DNA of 64,000 bases from Scylla paramamosain. Taxonomy: Eukaryota; Arthropoda; Malacostraca; Decapoda; Portunidae. Positions 63,160 to 64,000 of the stretch are shown in pieces. Under the pieces are notes generated by a model. The model did no database searches, was not told the DNA's origin, and saw only the letters and a program-made list of their open reading frames with translations. Within the stretch, counting starts at the first letter, position 1; each line of letters begins with the position of its first letter. Both the position numbers and the translations under genes were made by a program. Location: the NCBI RefSeq assembly GCF_035594125.1, contig NC_087156.1, positions 17,025,497 to 17,089,496 of the forward strand, written 5' to 3'.

Positions 63160-64000
63160 CGGGTAGTTCCCGTACACAAGAGGAGCTCCAGGTCTGATCC
63201 AAAAAATTATCGACCCATCTCCCTGCTCTCTGTGGTGGGGGAAAGTGTTCGAGGAGGGTGGTGGCAGATGTGGTGTGTCGCCACCTCCAGGACGATTACC
63301 TCCTCTCGGACCAACAGTTTGGGTTCAGACCTGGACGGTCCACCTCTGATCTCCTCATGCTCCTCACCGGGGGCTGGCAGGACGCCCTTGACGGCGGCCT
63401 CGACACTGTTGTGGTGGCCCTGGATATAGCAGGCACCTTCCACAGGGTTTGGCATGGGGGCCTTCTGGAAAAGCTGAGGGCAAAGGGGATCCAGGGTGAC
63501 CTCCTTCAGCTCCTTGGCGACTACCTCCAAGGAAGGACCCTCCAGGTCGTTGTCAATGGGCAAGCGCCCGAGTCCCTCCCGATGAGAGCGTCAGTGCCAC
63601 AGGGCTCGGTGCTGGGGCCAGTTCTGTGGAACATCTACGTGGACGATCTTCTCCAACAGCTGCCGGCGGTCTCAGCTTATGCTGACGATTACACTCTCTC
63701 CTGTACCTACCCTCGATACGAAAGTGTGCGTGCTGCTGAAGAGAACAATCAGCAGCTTGGGGTGATATAGGAGTGGGGGGCCCGCTGGCAGGTGACCTTT
63801 GCTCCAGAGAAGACACAGGCAATGGTAGTCTCTCGATCCCCCGCTGCCGAGCCAGCAGTGGAGGGAGGGCTACGCTTTGGTGGGCCTTCCTCTCGAACTC
63901 CAGGAGTTCGTCAAGATTCTGGGGGTGGAGGTGGATCGAGGGCTGCGGTTTGACCGCCACATCAAACACATTGCCCTTAAGGCCTCACACCGAGTCTTCT
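63160..64000 (+). pseudogene. LINE B ORF2 reverse transcriptase, cut by window edge
   Basis: RT reads KNYRPISLLSVVG, then (after a frameshift near 63243) LLSDQQFGFRPGRSTSDLLM, VVALDIAGTFHRVWHGGL (motif A; first Asp kept, the usual AFD is TFH), SVPQGSVLGPVLWNIYVDDL (motif B) and SAYADDYTLSCTY (motif C, YADD intact). A TAG at 63768-63770 precedes EWGARWQVTFAPEKTQAMVV. It continues past the window. Confidence 0.88.

Larger units (their letters stand above)
59745..64000 (+). mobile_element. LINE family B, interrupted, running off the right edge
   Basis: 5' repeats, ORF1 with a PHD-like finger and a CCHC knuckle, ORF2 with EN and RT. A Harbinger-type element is inserted in ORF1, and a deletion joins EN to the region before RT (around 62630). 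Jockey-superfamily-like by the RT (VALDIAGTFHRVWH, YADDYTLS). Not active: stops, frameshifts and deletion. Confidence 0.88.

Overview
The window looks like nuclear DNA of an arthropod, most likely a decapod crustacean. The grounds are spliced extracellular-protein genes with GT/AG introns, several classes of non-LTR retrotransposon, an arthropod-type TTAGG block, and a very high density of long perfect AT, CA, CT/GA and GT arrays. There are no rRNA or tRNA genes and no bacterial operon structure. Host exons are a small minority of the bases. The species call is inference.

Layout. 1-4480: end of a LINE (family A), trinucleotide arrays, an RT scrap and a degenerate tandem repeat. 4590-24490: plus-strand exons of an LDL-receptor-family gene (LDLa end, two EGF-like modules, YWTD-type repeats). 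The exons from 4590 to 6887 join cleanly in phase; the later candidates (20658-20990, 24132-24492) are frame-damaged or uncertain. The space between is packed with nested elements: a 5' LINE A fragment, a TTAA-flanked piggyBac-type element, an almost complete CR1 element whose ORF1 carries an SGNH esterase domain, a large dispersed repeat, and two longer LINE A copies, one split by a Tigger/pogo-type element. 25750-29845: a 600-bp four-phase microsatellite and a second copy of the dispersed repeat. That copy keeps the empty site of the piggyBac insertion and holds a small inverted-repeat element centred on a TTAGG/CCTAA palindrome.

30-50 kb is the host-gene part. It has an RNase H scrap of a LINE, two minus-strand paralogous genes for small secreted chitin-binding (CBM14) peptides, a 0.93-kb foldback element between them, a plus-strand PAN-plus-F5/8C (discoidin/fucolectin-like) gene, and a single-exon gene for a 347-aa Ser/Arg-rich protein with repeated TQT-type motifs. 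The CBM14 pair and the lectin-like gene are all probably extracellular and would fit cuticle, gut-lining or immune recognition roles; a shared role is inference.

50-60 kb is mostly long CT/GA, GT and AT arrays with no gene I can support. 59.7-64 kb is a third LINE (family B) with a PHD-like finger and a CCHC knuckle in ORF1, an EN and RT in ORF2, and a Harbinger-type element inserted into ORF1; it runs off the right edge.

I see no undescribed enzymatic or defence system. The most informative observations are the clean empty/filled-site pair, the telomere-repeat palindrome element, the foldback element, the eight-cysteine CBM14 pair and the TQT-motif protein. All alignments were made by eye.
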